Positions 24,703 through 32,575 of a stretch of 64,000 nt of DNA are shown here, in pieces. The stretch lies in the NCBI GenBank assembly GCA_963805255.1, contig CAWDTK010000019.1, positions 434,001 to 498,000 on the forward strand. The letters are read 5' to 3'. Every line of letters begins with the position of its first letter. Position 1 is the stretch's first letter. The DNA comes from Bog-532 sp963805255 (lineage in GTDB: Bacteria > Actinomycetota > Actinomycetes > Streptosporangiales > Streptosporangiaceae). The position numbers and the translations under genes were made by a program. Below the pieces are notes generated by a model. The model searched no databases. It was not told the DNA's origin and saw nothing but the letters and a program-made list of their open reading frames with translations.

Positions 24703-26221
24703 CGGCCGTGCCCCCATCCCCGGTGCGGGGCGCAGGCGCGGTCGGCTGGGCCGCCCGTGCGGCGGCCGCGGTGACGTTGCGGAGCATCCCGCCGAACACG
24801 ATGCCGTGGAACGGCGAGATCGACCGCCAGTAGGCGTGGCCGGCCAGCCCGCGTGGCTGGAAGATGGCCCGCTGGCGGTAGGTGGTCTGGCCGTCTTCGT
24901 TCTGCCCGGCCGACAGCTCCAGCCAGGCCAGCCCGGGCAGCTTCATCTCCGCGCGCAGGCGCAGCAGTTTCCCCGGGGTGATCGCCTCAACCCGCCAGAA
25001 GTCCAGCGCGTCCCCGACCCGCAGGTGCCGCGGATCGCGCCGCCCGCGCCGCAGGCCCACGCCGCCGGACAGCCGGTCGAGCAGGCCGCGGGCCGCCCAC
25101 GCGGCGCGGAACGAATACCATCCGGACGATCCGCCGATGCCGTCGATGATCTGCCACAGCGCCTCGGCCGGGGCGTGCACCACGGTCGTGCGCTCGTCGA
25201 CGTACAGCGAGCCGCCGGCCCACGACGGATCGCTCGGCAGCGGGTCGCTGGGTGCGCCGGGCGTCCCCGCGGACGACCAGCTGGTGGAGACGTCGCCTTC
25301 GCGGGTGTGCCGCAGGGCCAGGGCGGTGGCCTGGTCCAGGGGCAGCAGGCCGCCCGGCGGATCCGGGATGTAGGCCGCGATGTCGTGCTCGGAGGCCACG
25401 ACTTCGTTCCGCAGCGACTCGATCAGGGGCTTGGCCAGGCCGCTCGGCACCGGCGTCACCAGGCCGACCCAGTGTGCCGACAGCCGGGGCGTGAGCACCG
25501 GGACCCGGACCAGGACCCGCGGCGTCAGGCCGGCCACGGCGGCGTAGCGGCGCATCATGTCCGCGTAGGTGACGATGTCCGGGCCGGCGACGTCGAAGCG
25601 CCGGTTGACGTCGGCGGGCAGCGCCGCCGCGCCCACCAGGTAGCGGAGCACGTCGCGGACGGCGATCGGCTGAATGCGGGTGTCCACCCAGGTGGGGGTG
25701 ACCATCGCCGGCAGCCGTTCGGTGAGATAGCGGAGCATCTCGAACGACGCCGAGCCGCTCCCGATGATCACGGCCGCCTGCAGCGCGGCGGTCGGCACGC
25801 CGCTGCCCAGCAGGATGTCCCCGACCTCACCGCGCGAGCGCAGGTGCGGTGACAGCGGGCCGTGCTGGCCGGAAATCATCCCGCCCAGGTAGACGATGCG
25901 CGCGACCCCGGCGTCTCGCGCGGCGCCGGCGAAGATCCGCGCCGAGTCGCGGTCCCGTTCCTCGAAGGAGGACCCGGTGCCCAGCGCGTGGATGAGGTAG
26001 TAGGCCACGCCGACGCCCTCCAGGGCGCGCCGCACCGCGGCCGGGTCCATCGCGTCCGCCGTCGCGACCTCGATGTCGCCGGACCAGGACCGGTCGCTGA
26101 GCTTGGCCGGGTCACGCGCCATGCAGCGGACCGGATACCCGGCGGCGAGCAGTTCGGGCACCAGCCGCCCGCCGATGTATCCAGAAGCGCCGGTCACGAG
26201 GCAGAGCGGTGGGGAGGACAT
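24377..26221 (-). CDS. SDR/NmrA-type oxidoreductase with C-terminal DUF2867-like domain
   Basis: Starts MSSPPLCLVTGASGYIGGRL behind GGGGAGG; the TGASGYIG loop binds NAD(P). Residues 1-300 are an atypical SDR; RTTVVHAPAEALWQIIDGIGG to GHAYWRSISPFHGIVFGGM (about 350-480) is a START-like DUF2867 domain, a common fusion in actinobacteria. After that the frame runs on for ~130 Arg/Ser-rich residues antisense to the neighbouring membrane protein gene and stops only at 24377. The true C-terminus is probably near 24750, so the native stop may have been lost. Confidence 0.82.
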   Translation of the reverse strand: MSSPPLCLVTGASGYIGGRLVPELLAAGYPVRCMARDPAKLSDRSWSGDIEVATADAMDPAAVRRALEGVGVAYYLIHALGTGSSFEERDRDSARIFAGAARDAGVARIVYLGGMISGQHGPLSPHLRSRGEVGDILLGSGVPTAALQAAVIIGSGSASFEMLRYLTERLPAMVTPTWVDTRIQPIAVRDVLRYLVGAAALPADVNRRFDVAGPDIVTYADMMRRYAAVAGLTPRVLVRVPVLTPRLSAHWVGLVTPVPSGLAKPLIESLRNEVVASEHDIAAYIPDPPGGLLPLDQATALALRHTREGDVSTSWSSAGTPGAPSDPLPSDPSWAGGSLYVDERTTVVHAPAEALWQIIDGIGGSSGWYSFRAAWAARGLLDRLSGGVGLRRGRRDPRHLRVGDALDFWRVEAITPGKLLRLRAEMKLPGLAWLELSAGQNEDGQTTYRQRAIFQPRGLAGHAYWRSISPFHGIVFGGMLRNVTAAAARAAQPTAPAPRTGDGGTAAKRGGRRRRSRRRGGSPASREDRRDGSVRLIPASVRAAAGTVRCARQGACAGPTTWRAPRRQRRRPRRPAARRGAASRRNPATRRPGRVRSGSRPSSSGRPRRGTPRR

Positions 26222-26332
26222 GCCTTCAGTGTCGCATTGACCGGCGACCCGTTCTGTTCGGCGCTGTATCCCCGGAGAGTGCGGCATCTCCGGAGAGTGC
26301 GGCCTGGGGCCCCGGGCTCGTAAGGTTTCCCT

Positions 26333-27118
26333 ATGGCAGATGACGCCTCGCGTTCGGCCCCGGGTGACGCTGCCCCTCCGCTGCGCCCGGCAGACGTCGT
26401 GCCGGAGGCGCGCCGCGATGCGCGGCCGGACGTGCGCGCCCAGGACGTAAATCCCCGGAACGACCTGCGCGCCTCGCACGAGGACCGGGACCGGATCGTT
26501 GAACTGCTGCGGGTGTCCGCGGGCGATGGGCGTCTCAGCATTGACGAACTCGGCGAGCGGGTCGAAGCGGCCCTGACCGCGCGCACCTACGGGGAGCTGG
26601 AGGGCCTGGTCGCGGACCTGCCGGCCACGCCGGGAACGGCGGCCGGGGTACCCACGGCTAAGCCGAAGGAAATGGTCCGCATCGAATGCCACAGCGGCAG
26701 CGCCAAGCGCGACGGCCGCTGGGCCGTTCCGCAGCGGATGGAGGTGCGCGTCCACAGCGGCTCCGTGACCCTGGACTTCACCCAGGCGCAGGTGAGCTGG
26801 CCGACGCTTCAGATCGACGCCGAAGTGCGCAGCGGGACGCTCAAGCTGATCACGAAGCCGGGCATCGTGCTTGACACCGACGACGTTGCCGTGCGCAGCG
26901 GGGCCATCGAGATCAAGGCACCTTGGGCGGACGACGTGCCCGCCACGTTCCGGATCGACGTGGCCGGCGAGATCGGCAGCGGGTCCATCACGGCCCGTCC
27001 GCTGCGCGCGCCGCGCCGGTCGTTCTGGGACTGGCTCCGCCGCCGCCCGCGTCCCGCTGAGCCATGGGAACTTTCGTCTGGCCGGTCACCCTACGAGCTT
27101 CCGCCCGGCCGTCTCTGA
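26333..27118 (+). CDS. DUF1707 domain protein
   Basis: A 261-residue protein. Residues ~42-90 (LRASHEDRDRIVELLRVSAGDGRLSIDELGERVEAALTARTYGELEGLVADLP) form the DUF1707 domain, a SHOCT-like helical module common at the N-terminus of actinobacterial membrane-associated proteins. The rest is a beta-rich region with repeated serine-glycine turns (HSGS, RSGT, RSGA), suggesting a DUF4097-like beta-helix. No transmembrane segment is evident. Divergent from the SDR gene with 111 bp between starts. Function unknown. Confidence 0.8.
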   Translation: MADDASRSAPGDAAPPLRPADVVPEARRDARPDVRAQDVNPRNDLRASHEDRDRIVELLRVSAGDGRLSIDELGERVEAALTARTYGELEGLVADLPATPGTAAGVPTAKPKEMVRIECHSGSAKRDGRWAVPQRMEVRVHSGSVTLDFTQAQVSWPTLQIDAEVRSGTLKLITKPGIVLDTDDVAVRSGAIEIKAPWADDVPATFRIDVAGEIGSGSITARPLRAPRRSFWDWLRRRPRPAEPWELSSGRSPYELPPGRL

Positions 27119-27249
27119 GCCGGCCAGTCCTTACCTGGGCTGGCCCGCGCGCGGTCCGGGTCGGCCAGCACGGAGGTATCGCTCATCGCTTCGCTCCTTG
27201 AGGGGATGCTGGGCTTTGCGGAAATCGGATCGTTTGCGAGAATCGGATC

Positions 27250-27645
27250 ATGGGAAACGCCCGCTCATCGAGTCCGGTCAGGGCGGACAGCTCGATTCTC
27301 AGCATCGGCTCATCCGGATCGATCCTTTCGATCGGCTCCACCGGATCAATTCTTTCCATCGGCTCGGCGGGCTCCGTGCTGTCGATCGGCTCGGCGGGCT
27401 CGTTCGCCTGCATCGGCTCGTTCGCCTCGCTGGGCAGCTTCGCCTCCGCACTGTCCATCGGCTCGCTCTTCAGCTTCGCGTCGGTCGAGTCCGGGTTCTC
27501 CGCTTGCGCGCTGAAAGGCTGGGGCGAAGGCGACCCGGGGCGCATGCTCCGTTGGCCAGGAAGAGGCGCACGCAGGCCGATTCGGGCGGCACGACCGGAT
27601 ACTTCGCCGCCGGGCGAACCCCCCGGGAACCCGGTGCCTGCGTAG
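27250..27645 (+). CDS. Gly/Ser repeat protein (SILSIGS repeats)
   Basis: A 131-residue reading frame whose residues 15-80 are a regular repeat of about ten residues, SILSIGSxGS, repeated at least five times and then degenerating (SVLSIGSAGSFACIGSFASLGS). Alternating hydrophobic and small residues suggest a beta-solenoid or amyloid-like fold. I recall similar short repeat proteins in actinobacterial genomes, but no function is known. No strong ribosome binding site precedes ATG 27250. The opposite strand reads as an EPI/D-rich repeat, so strand choice is not certain. Confidence 0.5.
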   Translation: MGNARSSSPVRADSSILSIGSSGSILSIGSTGSILSIGSAGSVLSIGSAGSFACIGSFASLGSFASALSIGSLFSFASVESGFSACALKGWGEGDPGRMLRWPGRGARRPIRAARPDTSPPGEPPGNPVPA

Positions 27646-27777
27646 TGCTCCCACCCACGTCCGTTCGGCCAGATAACCGGAGCCATCTGCGGTAATCCGC
27701 GCGGCTGATCCCTGTCCCGGCCCGGCGAAGCGGGAGATACTCAAAGCGCTGTCCGTCGATCGCGGTGGGGGTTGAGC

Positions 27778-28920
27778 GTGGCTGAACTGGCTGTGGGACC
27801 CGAGGCTGCGGGACCGGAGACCGCCGTGACCGCGAGCATGGCCGTTGACCTGAAGGTCCTGGCGGAGATCCAGCGGCGGGTGCTGTGGCTCGCGGTACGG
27901 ATGGTCGACGCGGCCAACCGCGAGCGCAGCACCGGGGACTGGGTTAAGGTGGGCGGCCACCAGGCCTCCAGCGCCTCCCTGGTCACCGCGATGACCGCCC
28001 TGTGGTTCGGCTACCTGTCCGCCGGCGACCGGGTCAGCGTCAAGCCGCACGCCTCGCCCGTGTTTCACTCCATCCAGTACCTGCTCGGGAACCTCGACCG
28101 GAAGTACCTGACGACGCTGCGCGCCCGCGGCGGCCTGCAGGCGTACCCGTCGCGGACCAAGGACCCCGACGATGTCGACTTCTCGACCGGATCGGTGGGG
28201 CTCGGGGCCGTCGCCCCGCTGTTCGCCGCCGTGGCCCGGCGCTACGTCGACGCGCACTTCGGTGCGCGCCCGCGGTCCCGGTTCATCGCGCTGCTCGGCG
28301 ACGCCGAGCTGGACGAGGGCAACGTGTGGGAAGCGGTCTTCGACCCGGTCACCCACGGGCTCGGCAACGTCATGTGGGTGATCGACTTCAACCGCCAGTC
28401 CCTCGACCGCGTCGTCCCCGGCGTCCGCATCGCGCACTGGAAGGGCCAGTTCGAGGCGGCGGGCTGGCACGTCGTCGAGGTCAAGTACGGCCGCCAGCTG
28501 CAGGCCAAGTTCGCCGAGCCCGACGGCGGGGCGCTGCGGGCCTGGATCAGCACCATGCCGAACGAGCACTACCAGTCGCTGTTCGGCCTGTCCGGCGTGC
28601 GGCTGCGCGAGCGGTTCCTGGACGGCGCGCCGCCCGGCGTGGACCGCGTGCTCGCCGACGTCACCGACGACGAGCTGGCACCGCTGGTCACCGACCTCGG
28701 CGGGCACGACCTGGCCAGCATGCTCGCGCCGCTGGTCACCGTGCACGACGCGGCCTCGCACGCGATGGCCTGGCTCGGCTCGGCGCTCGGCGTCCCGGCC
28801 GTGCCGCTCGGCGTGGACCAGTTCGGCCAGTCCGGCAGCGTGCCTGAGCTGTACGAGCTGCACGACCTGCGCCCCGGCTCCATCGTCAACGCCGCCCTGG
28901 CCGCCCTCTCCCTGGCGTAG
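27778..28920 (+). CDS. pyruvate dehydrogenase E1-like (AceE/transketolase) protein with internal deletion
   Basis: A 380-residue protein. Residues ~20-320 correspond to the thiamine-diphosphate-binding N-terminal domain of homodimeric E1 or transketolase-like enzymes: GHQASSASLVTAMTALWFG, KPHASPVFHSIQYLLG, and GDAELDEGNVWEA...FNRQSLDRV (the GD-x-E...N cofactor motif). The frame then jumps to the extreme C-terminal domain (MAWLGSALGVPAVPLGVDQFGQSG then YELHDLRPGSIVNAAL). The middle pyrimidine-binding domain, normally ~350 residues, is missing without a frameshift. It is probably non-functional or has a new role. GTG 27778 preceded by GGGGG was chosen. Confidence 0.76.
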   Translation: MAELAVGPEAAGPETAVTASMAVDLKVLAEIQRRVLWLAVRMVDAANRERSTGDWVKVGGHQASSASLVTAMTALWFGYLSAGDRVSVKPHASPVFHSIQYLLGNLDRKYLTTLRARGGLQAYPSRTKDPDDVDFSTGSVGLGAVAPLFAAVARRYVDAHFGARPRSRFIALLGDAELDEGNVWEAVFDPVTHGLGNVMWVIDFNRQSLDRVVPGVRIAHWKGQFEAAGWHVVEVKYGRQLQAKFAEPDGGALRAWISTMPNEHYQSLFGLSGVRLRERFLDGAPPGVDRVLADVTDDELAPLVTDLGGHDLASMLAPLVTVHDAASHAMAWLGSALGVPAVPLGVDQFGQSGSVPELYELHDLRPGSIVNAALAALSLA

Positions 28921-29532
28921 CCGGCCCGTATGACGCGAGCCTGGCGTGGCCGGCCCGCGTAGCACGCGATTTCCTGCTCAAATCCGGCCGCCTGGCCGCT
29001 GATTGCAGTTTCCAATTAAAGGCAAGGTACGGCGCGGTAGGGTACCTGCGGCCATTTCTTTGAATGGCAATTCATTCCCCTACCGTTAAGAGACCATTTA
29101 ATGCGAAATAATTCCGAGCGCCCGTATATCGCCGTGGTCGTGGGGCAATGCCATGTAGATGAGCGGTTTTTGGGCTGGGCTGCTTTAGCCGGGGGCGGGC
29201 GGGGTTAGCTACTGACGGTTATTGTGTTCGCGGGGCAGGGCTGGAGCCCGGATGTCGCTCCGGGGCGGCGGCCGGTTCCATGGGCCGACGGGCGGTGCTG
29301 GTGAGGGCTGGCGGCGGGATCGCGGGTTTCAGGCGGCGAGCGGGCCGCAGATGGTGATGGCGGCGGGCGCCTTGCGGGTGGTGATCTCGCGCCCGGCGCC
29401 GGGGAATGCCTGGCGGGCCTTGGTTTTGTGGTCGCGGTGCCGGTCCCGGTCGATGGTGAAGCGCCGTCTGCCCAGGTCGCGAAGGGTGTCTGATCTGCCC
29501 CGAGCTTTCCGGACAGCGGATTTGTGGTTAAT

Positions 29533-30444
29533 TCACGCTGCGGACTGCCGTTCCAGGTACTCATTGCGGACTTGCTGCGGGGTCCGGTACTGAAGCCCGG
29601 AGTGCCGACGTCTGGAATTGTACCAGAATTCGATGTACCTCACAACGTCGCGGCGCGCGTGCTCGCGGGTCGGATACTGAGTGCGGTGAACACGCTCGTT
29701 CTTCAGCGCGGCGAAGAACGATTCGGCCATTGCATTATCGTAACAGATACCGGTGCGGCCGACCGACTGCCGGAGATTATGCTTCTTGAGCGTCTCCGCA
29801 AACTGCCGGGATGTGTAATTGCTGCCGCGGTCGGAGTGGAAAATCGCATTAGCGGCGAGAGGAAAATTACGGGCGGCGATCTCGATGGCCTTCTCGATGA
29901 GCGGCGTCTTGTAGTTATCGCCCGCTGCCCAGCCGATGACTTCCTTTGTATGGCAGTCGATAACCGTCGCCAGGTAAAGCCAGCCCTCCCATGTCGGAAT
30001 GTAAGTGATGTCGCCGACCATTTTCTCGCCCGGCGCGGCGGCGGTGAAATCGCGTTTCACGAGGTCGGGAATGTCGTGCTCCTGGCCGTCGCCCTCGGTC
30101 AGGCTGACCCGCCACGGCCGCGGCTGGCAGGGCTCCAGGCCCAGCTCACGCATGATGGACCGCACCAGCTCCGGCCCCGCGGGCACGCCCCAGGCCACCA
30201 GGTCCGCATGCACCCGGCGGTACCCGTATGTCTCATCCGATTCATCGAATGACTTCCGCACGATCAAAGCAAGCATCCCGCGCCTTTTCGCCGTCGCCGA
30301 TTCCGGCGCGCTCCGCCATTCGTAAAACCCGGACCGCGATACCTCCATCCACCGGCACATCATCACGATCGACGGCACGTACTCATCACTCGATTCCTGG
30401 TAAGCCGCGTACTCCGCGTCGATGAACTCGAATTTATCGGTCAC
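29533..30444 (-). CDS. IS3-family transposase OrfB (integrase catalytic domain)
   Basis: A 303-residue protein with an N-terminal HTH_21-type region (MCRWMEVSRSGFYEWRSAP) and the rve integrase core. Asp is in GDITYIPTWEG, Asp in FHSDRGSNYTS, and Glu in NAMAESFFAALKNE. Its GTG start overlaps the stop of orfA (GTGA). The -1 frame is open back to the A6G site inside orfA, so the functional transposase is probably the OrfAB frameshift fusion. All key residues are present and the element may be active. Confidence 0.93.
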   Translation of the reverse strand: MTDKFEFIDAEYAAYQESSDEYVPSIVMMCRWMEVSRSGFYEWRSAPESATAKRRGMLALIVRKSFDESDETYGYRRVHADLVAWGVPAGPELVRSIMRELGLEPCQPRPWRVSLTEGDGQEHDIPDLVKRDFTAAAPGEKMVGDITYIPTWEGWLYLATVIDCHTKEVIGWAAGDNYKTPLIEKAIEIAARNFPLAANAIFHSDRGSNYTSRQFAETLKKHNLRQSVGRTGICYDNAMAESFFAALKNERVHRTQYPTREHARRDVVRYIEFWYNSRRRHSGLQYRTPQQVRNEYLERQSAA

Positions 30445-30731
30445 CGATGGTCGCGGGCGAAGTACGCCGCGGCTTTTTTCAAAAACTCGTTTTCCATCTT
30501 CAGTTCCCGGGTTTCCCGCTCAAGCTCGCGCAGCCGCGCCCGCTCATTCACGGTCAGCGGCGGTTCCTCGCCGGCATGCTCACGGCGATAGGAAGCGACC
30601 CAGTTGCCGAGGGTGCCTTCGTTAATCCCGAGCTCCTTTGCCACTCTGGCTATCGGGCGCGACGTCTCGATCACCATCTTCACGGCTTCATCCTTGAATT
30701 CCGGTGAGAAGCTCTTCTTCGGCCGGGGCAA
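30441..30731 (-). CDS. IS3-family transposase OrfA (HTH_Tnp_1)
   Basis: A 96-residue protein. KKSFSPEFKDEAVKMVIETSRPIARVAKELGINEGTLGNWVASYR is the helix-turn-helix, followed by a leucine-zipper coiled coil (RLRELERETRELKMENEFLKKAAAYF). It ends ARDHR at a stop overlapping orfB. It binds the terminal repeats and oligomerises. The slippery A6G sequence falls in FLKKAAA. Confidence 0.93.
   Translation of the reverse strand: MPRPKKSFSPEFKDEAVKMVIETSRPIARVAKELGINEGTLGNWVASYRREHAGEEPPLTVNERARLRELERETRELKMENEFLKKAAAYFARDHR
30473..30479 (-). promoter_or_regulatory. programmed -1 frameshift site (AAAAAAG)
   Basis: On the minus strand the heptamer AAAAAAG occurs in the FLKKAAA codons of orfA. OrfB is in the -1 frame, and that frame is open from here to orfB. 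This is the standard IS3-family arrangement for making OrfAB. Confidence 0.8.
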
Positions 30732-32575
30732 AATACTTCACCTTTCCAGACGCCCATCCTAATGGATGGACTGTCCGGAAGCCTCGGGGCACCTCAGTCG
30801 TGGTAGCGGGAGGCGGTAACGGCGGCGGGCAGGCCGGCGGTGGCGGCGCCGTTGCGGGTAGTGGCGACGGCGGCGCGGCGGGCGGCGGTGAAGGAGATCT
30901 CCCGCGGGTGGACGGGCTGGCCGGCGCGGCGGCCCTTGCGGGCCGGGGCTGCGTGCCGTGCTGCCTGGCGGGTCACGGCGCGGACGAGCTCGGTGGCGGT
31001 GATCCAGGCGGCGTGCTCCTGGCGGATGAGATCCGGGGTGCGGGACCGGAAGATCGGCCCGGTGGAGGGACCGGCGCCGCGGATCGCGGACTTGGCCTCG
31101 CGCAGCGCGGTCTCCGATCCGTCCCACCGCCACTTATAAGCCGCGGCGAGCACGGCCGCCGGGTACTGCTGCCAGTCGTGCAGGTCGGTGACCAGGCAGA
31201 ACATCTCCGGCACCTCCTGGCCCTCCACGTCCGCGTAGTACTCGATGACCCGCATCCGGATCTTCTGGTCCCTGCCGCCGATGTCGGCCATGTACGACCC
31301 GTCGGGCAGGAAATCACCGGCCTTCGTGACCGTGATATCGCTCTTGATGCGGATGAGCACGTGCGTGACCTGGACGAGCCGCCTGATCCGGGTGATGCCG
31401 GGAAAGTTCCGGTCCATCACGAACAGCCTGTGCTTGGTGAACACCCAGGCGTACTCGCTCAGCGCGCGGTCCAGCAGGGACTGCTCGGCTTCGGCCTTGT
31501 CCCCGCCGGACGGCCCGGTCACCACCGCGAGCATGCCGCGGGTGGAGGCATCGGTGACCGGCAGGTCCCGCAGCTGCGGATACGGAGCCGAGTCATCGGC
31601 CGTCCCCGCCGACCCGAACTCCGCCCGGTTCGCCGGGGTGTCCGGCATCCGGGTCACTGACCCGTCGATGGACCCCAGGTGCAGGCCGCCGACGGCGACG
31701 GCGCGGTAATCATGGTCCAGGTGCTCAGCGTCCGACGCGGCAAGCACCATGCCCTGCAGCAGCAGGGCCGGCGCGGGGCTGGCCGCGTTCCGCCACGTGG
31801 CCAGCACCGTGTCCGTCGGCACCGCGAACGGCACGTGCCAGGGCAGCAGCGCCAGGTCTCCGAACAGCGCGGACAGGATCTCCCCGTAGCCGGCCTCCGG
31901 CATCAGCGCCATCAGCAGCGCCGCCCGCAGCGCCGCCGCCATCGTCATCGACCGCCTGGCGGTGCCCTTCGACTTTCCCCCGCGGGATCACCTGCGCGGC
32001 GACCTGGCCGATCACGCCGGGCTGCCCGGTCATGGCGTCCAGCTGCTGCTCGATGACCCCGAGCCGGGCGTGGTCCGCGGGATGGCCTCCTGCCTGGACC
32101 CGCCCGTCGCGGCGCACCACCGCCGGCGTGACCGCCACCGGCTTGAGGAACACCGCCATCTCGCCCGTGCGGATCTCCCCGGCTCCCTGCGCCGTCAGCG
32201 CGGTCCGCTCTCCTTCCCGCAGCGGCCGACGCAGCGGAGACCGCAGGTCAGCGACCCGCACCGCGACGATCCCCGCACCTGCCAGACCAGCGGGCCACCC
32301 ATCAGGGACGGCAGCGGCAGTAGCGGGAAACGGCACGGCAGGGTACAAAGGCACGAGGGACTCCGGGGATCAGAAGGGGCGTCAGCAACCACTTCTCTTA
32401 CCGGGAGTCCCTCCCGGAAGCCCGCAACACGGGCAAGAACCTCCCCGCGTGTCGCGCCGGAAAGCCCACCGCCTCAAACGCGATCACGCACCGTAGCCAG
32501 CCGCCGGGTCTTCCGCCAGTCCGTGAACAGGCTCATCTACATGGCATTGGGTCGTGGGGACCCGTCCCGAAATAG

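Larger units (their letters stand above)
29491..30796 (-). mobile_element. IS3-family insertion sequence nested in the IS4 element
   Basis: A 1306-bp element starting TGATCTGCCCCGAG and ending with the complement of TGAGGTGCCCCGAG: imperfect 26-bp inverted repeats with the TG...CA ends typical of IS3. GTC flanks both sides (29488-29490 and 30797-30799). Removing the element and one GTC restores the IS4 transposase frame (...SRYHD-TLRDLG...), which fixes the boundaries and the order of insertion. Confidence 0.93.
29329..32354 (-). pseudogene. IS4-family transposase, frameshifted and split by an IS3 element
   Basis: Starts at GTG 32354 (complement) behind GGAG. The first ~125 residues, to VAAQVIPRGK, are in one frame. 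After a one-base shift near 31965 the frame continues KSKGTARRSMTMAAALRAALL to YHD at about 30800. The IS3 element then intervenes, and after it the frame resumes TLRDLGRRRFTIDRDRHRDH, ending at the stop 29329-29331. DDE residues: Asp in GSIDGSVTRMPDTPANR, Asp in FVMDRNFPG, and Glu in YKWRWDGSETALREAK (the YREK motif of IS4). Both lesions make it inactive. Confidence 0.86.
29146..32549 (-). mobile_element. IS4-family insertion sequence (host of a nested IS3)
   Basis: Bounded by 19-bp perfect terminal inverted repeats, CAATGCCATGTAGATGAGC at 29146-29164 and its complement at 32531-32549. Flanked by a perfect 10-bp target duplication GGTCGTGGGG (29136-29145 and 32550-32559). Without the nested 1306-bp element and its 3-bp duplication it is 2095 bp. 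It interrupts a UDP-GlcNAc 2-epimerase gene. Confidence 0.93.
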
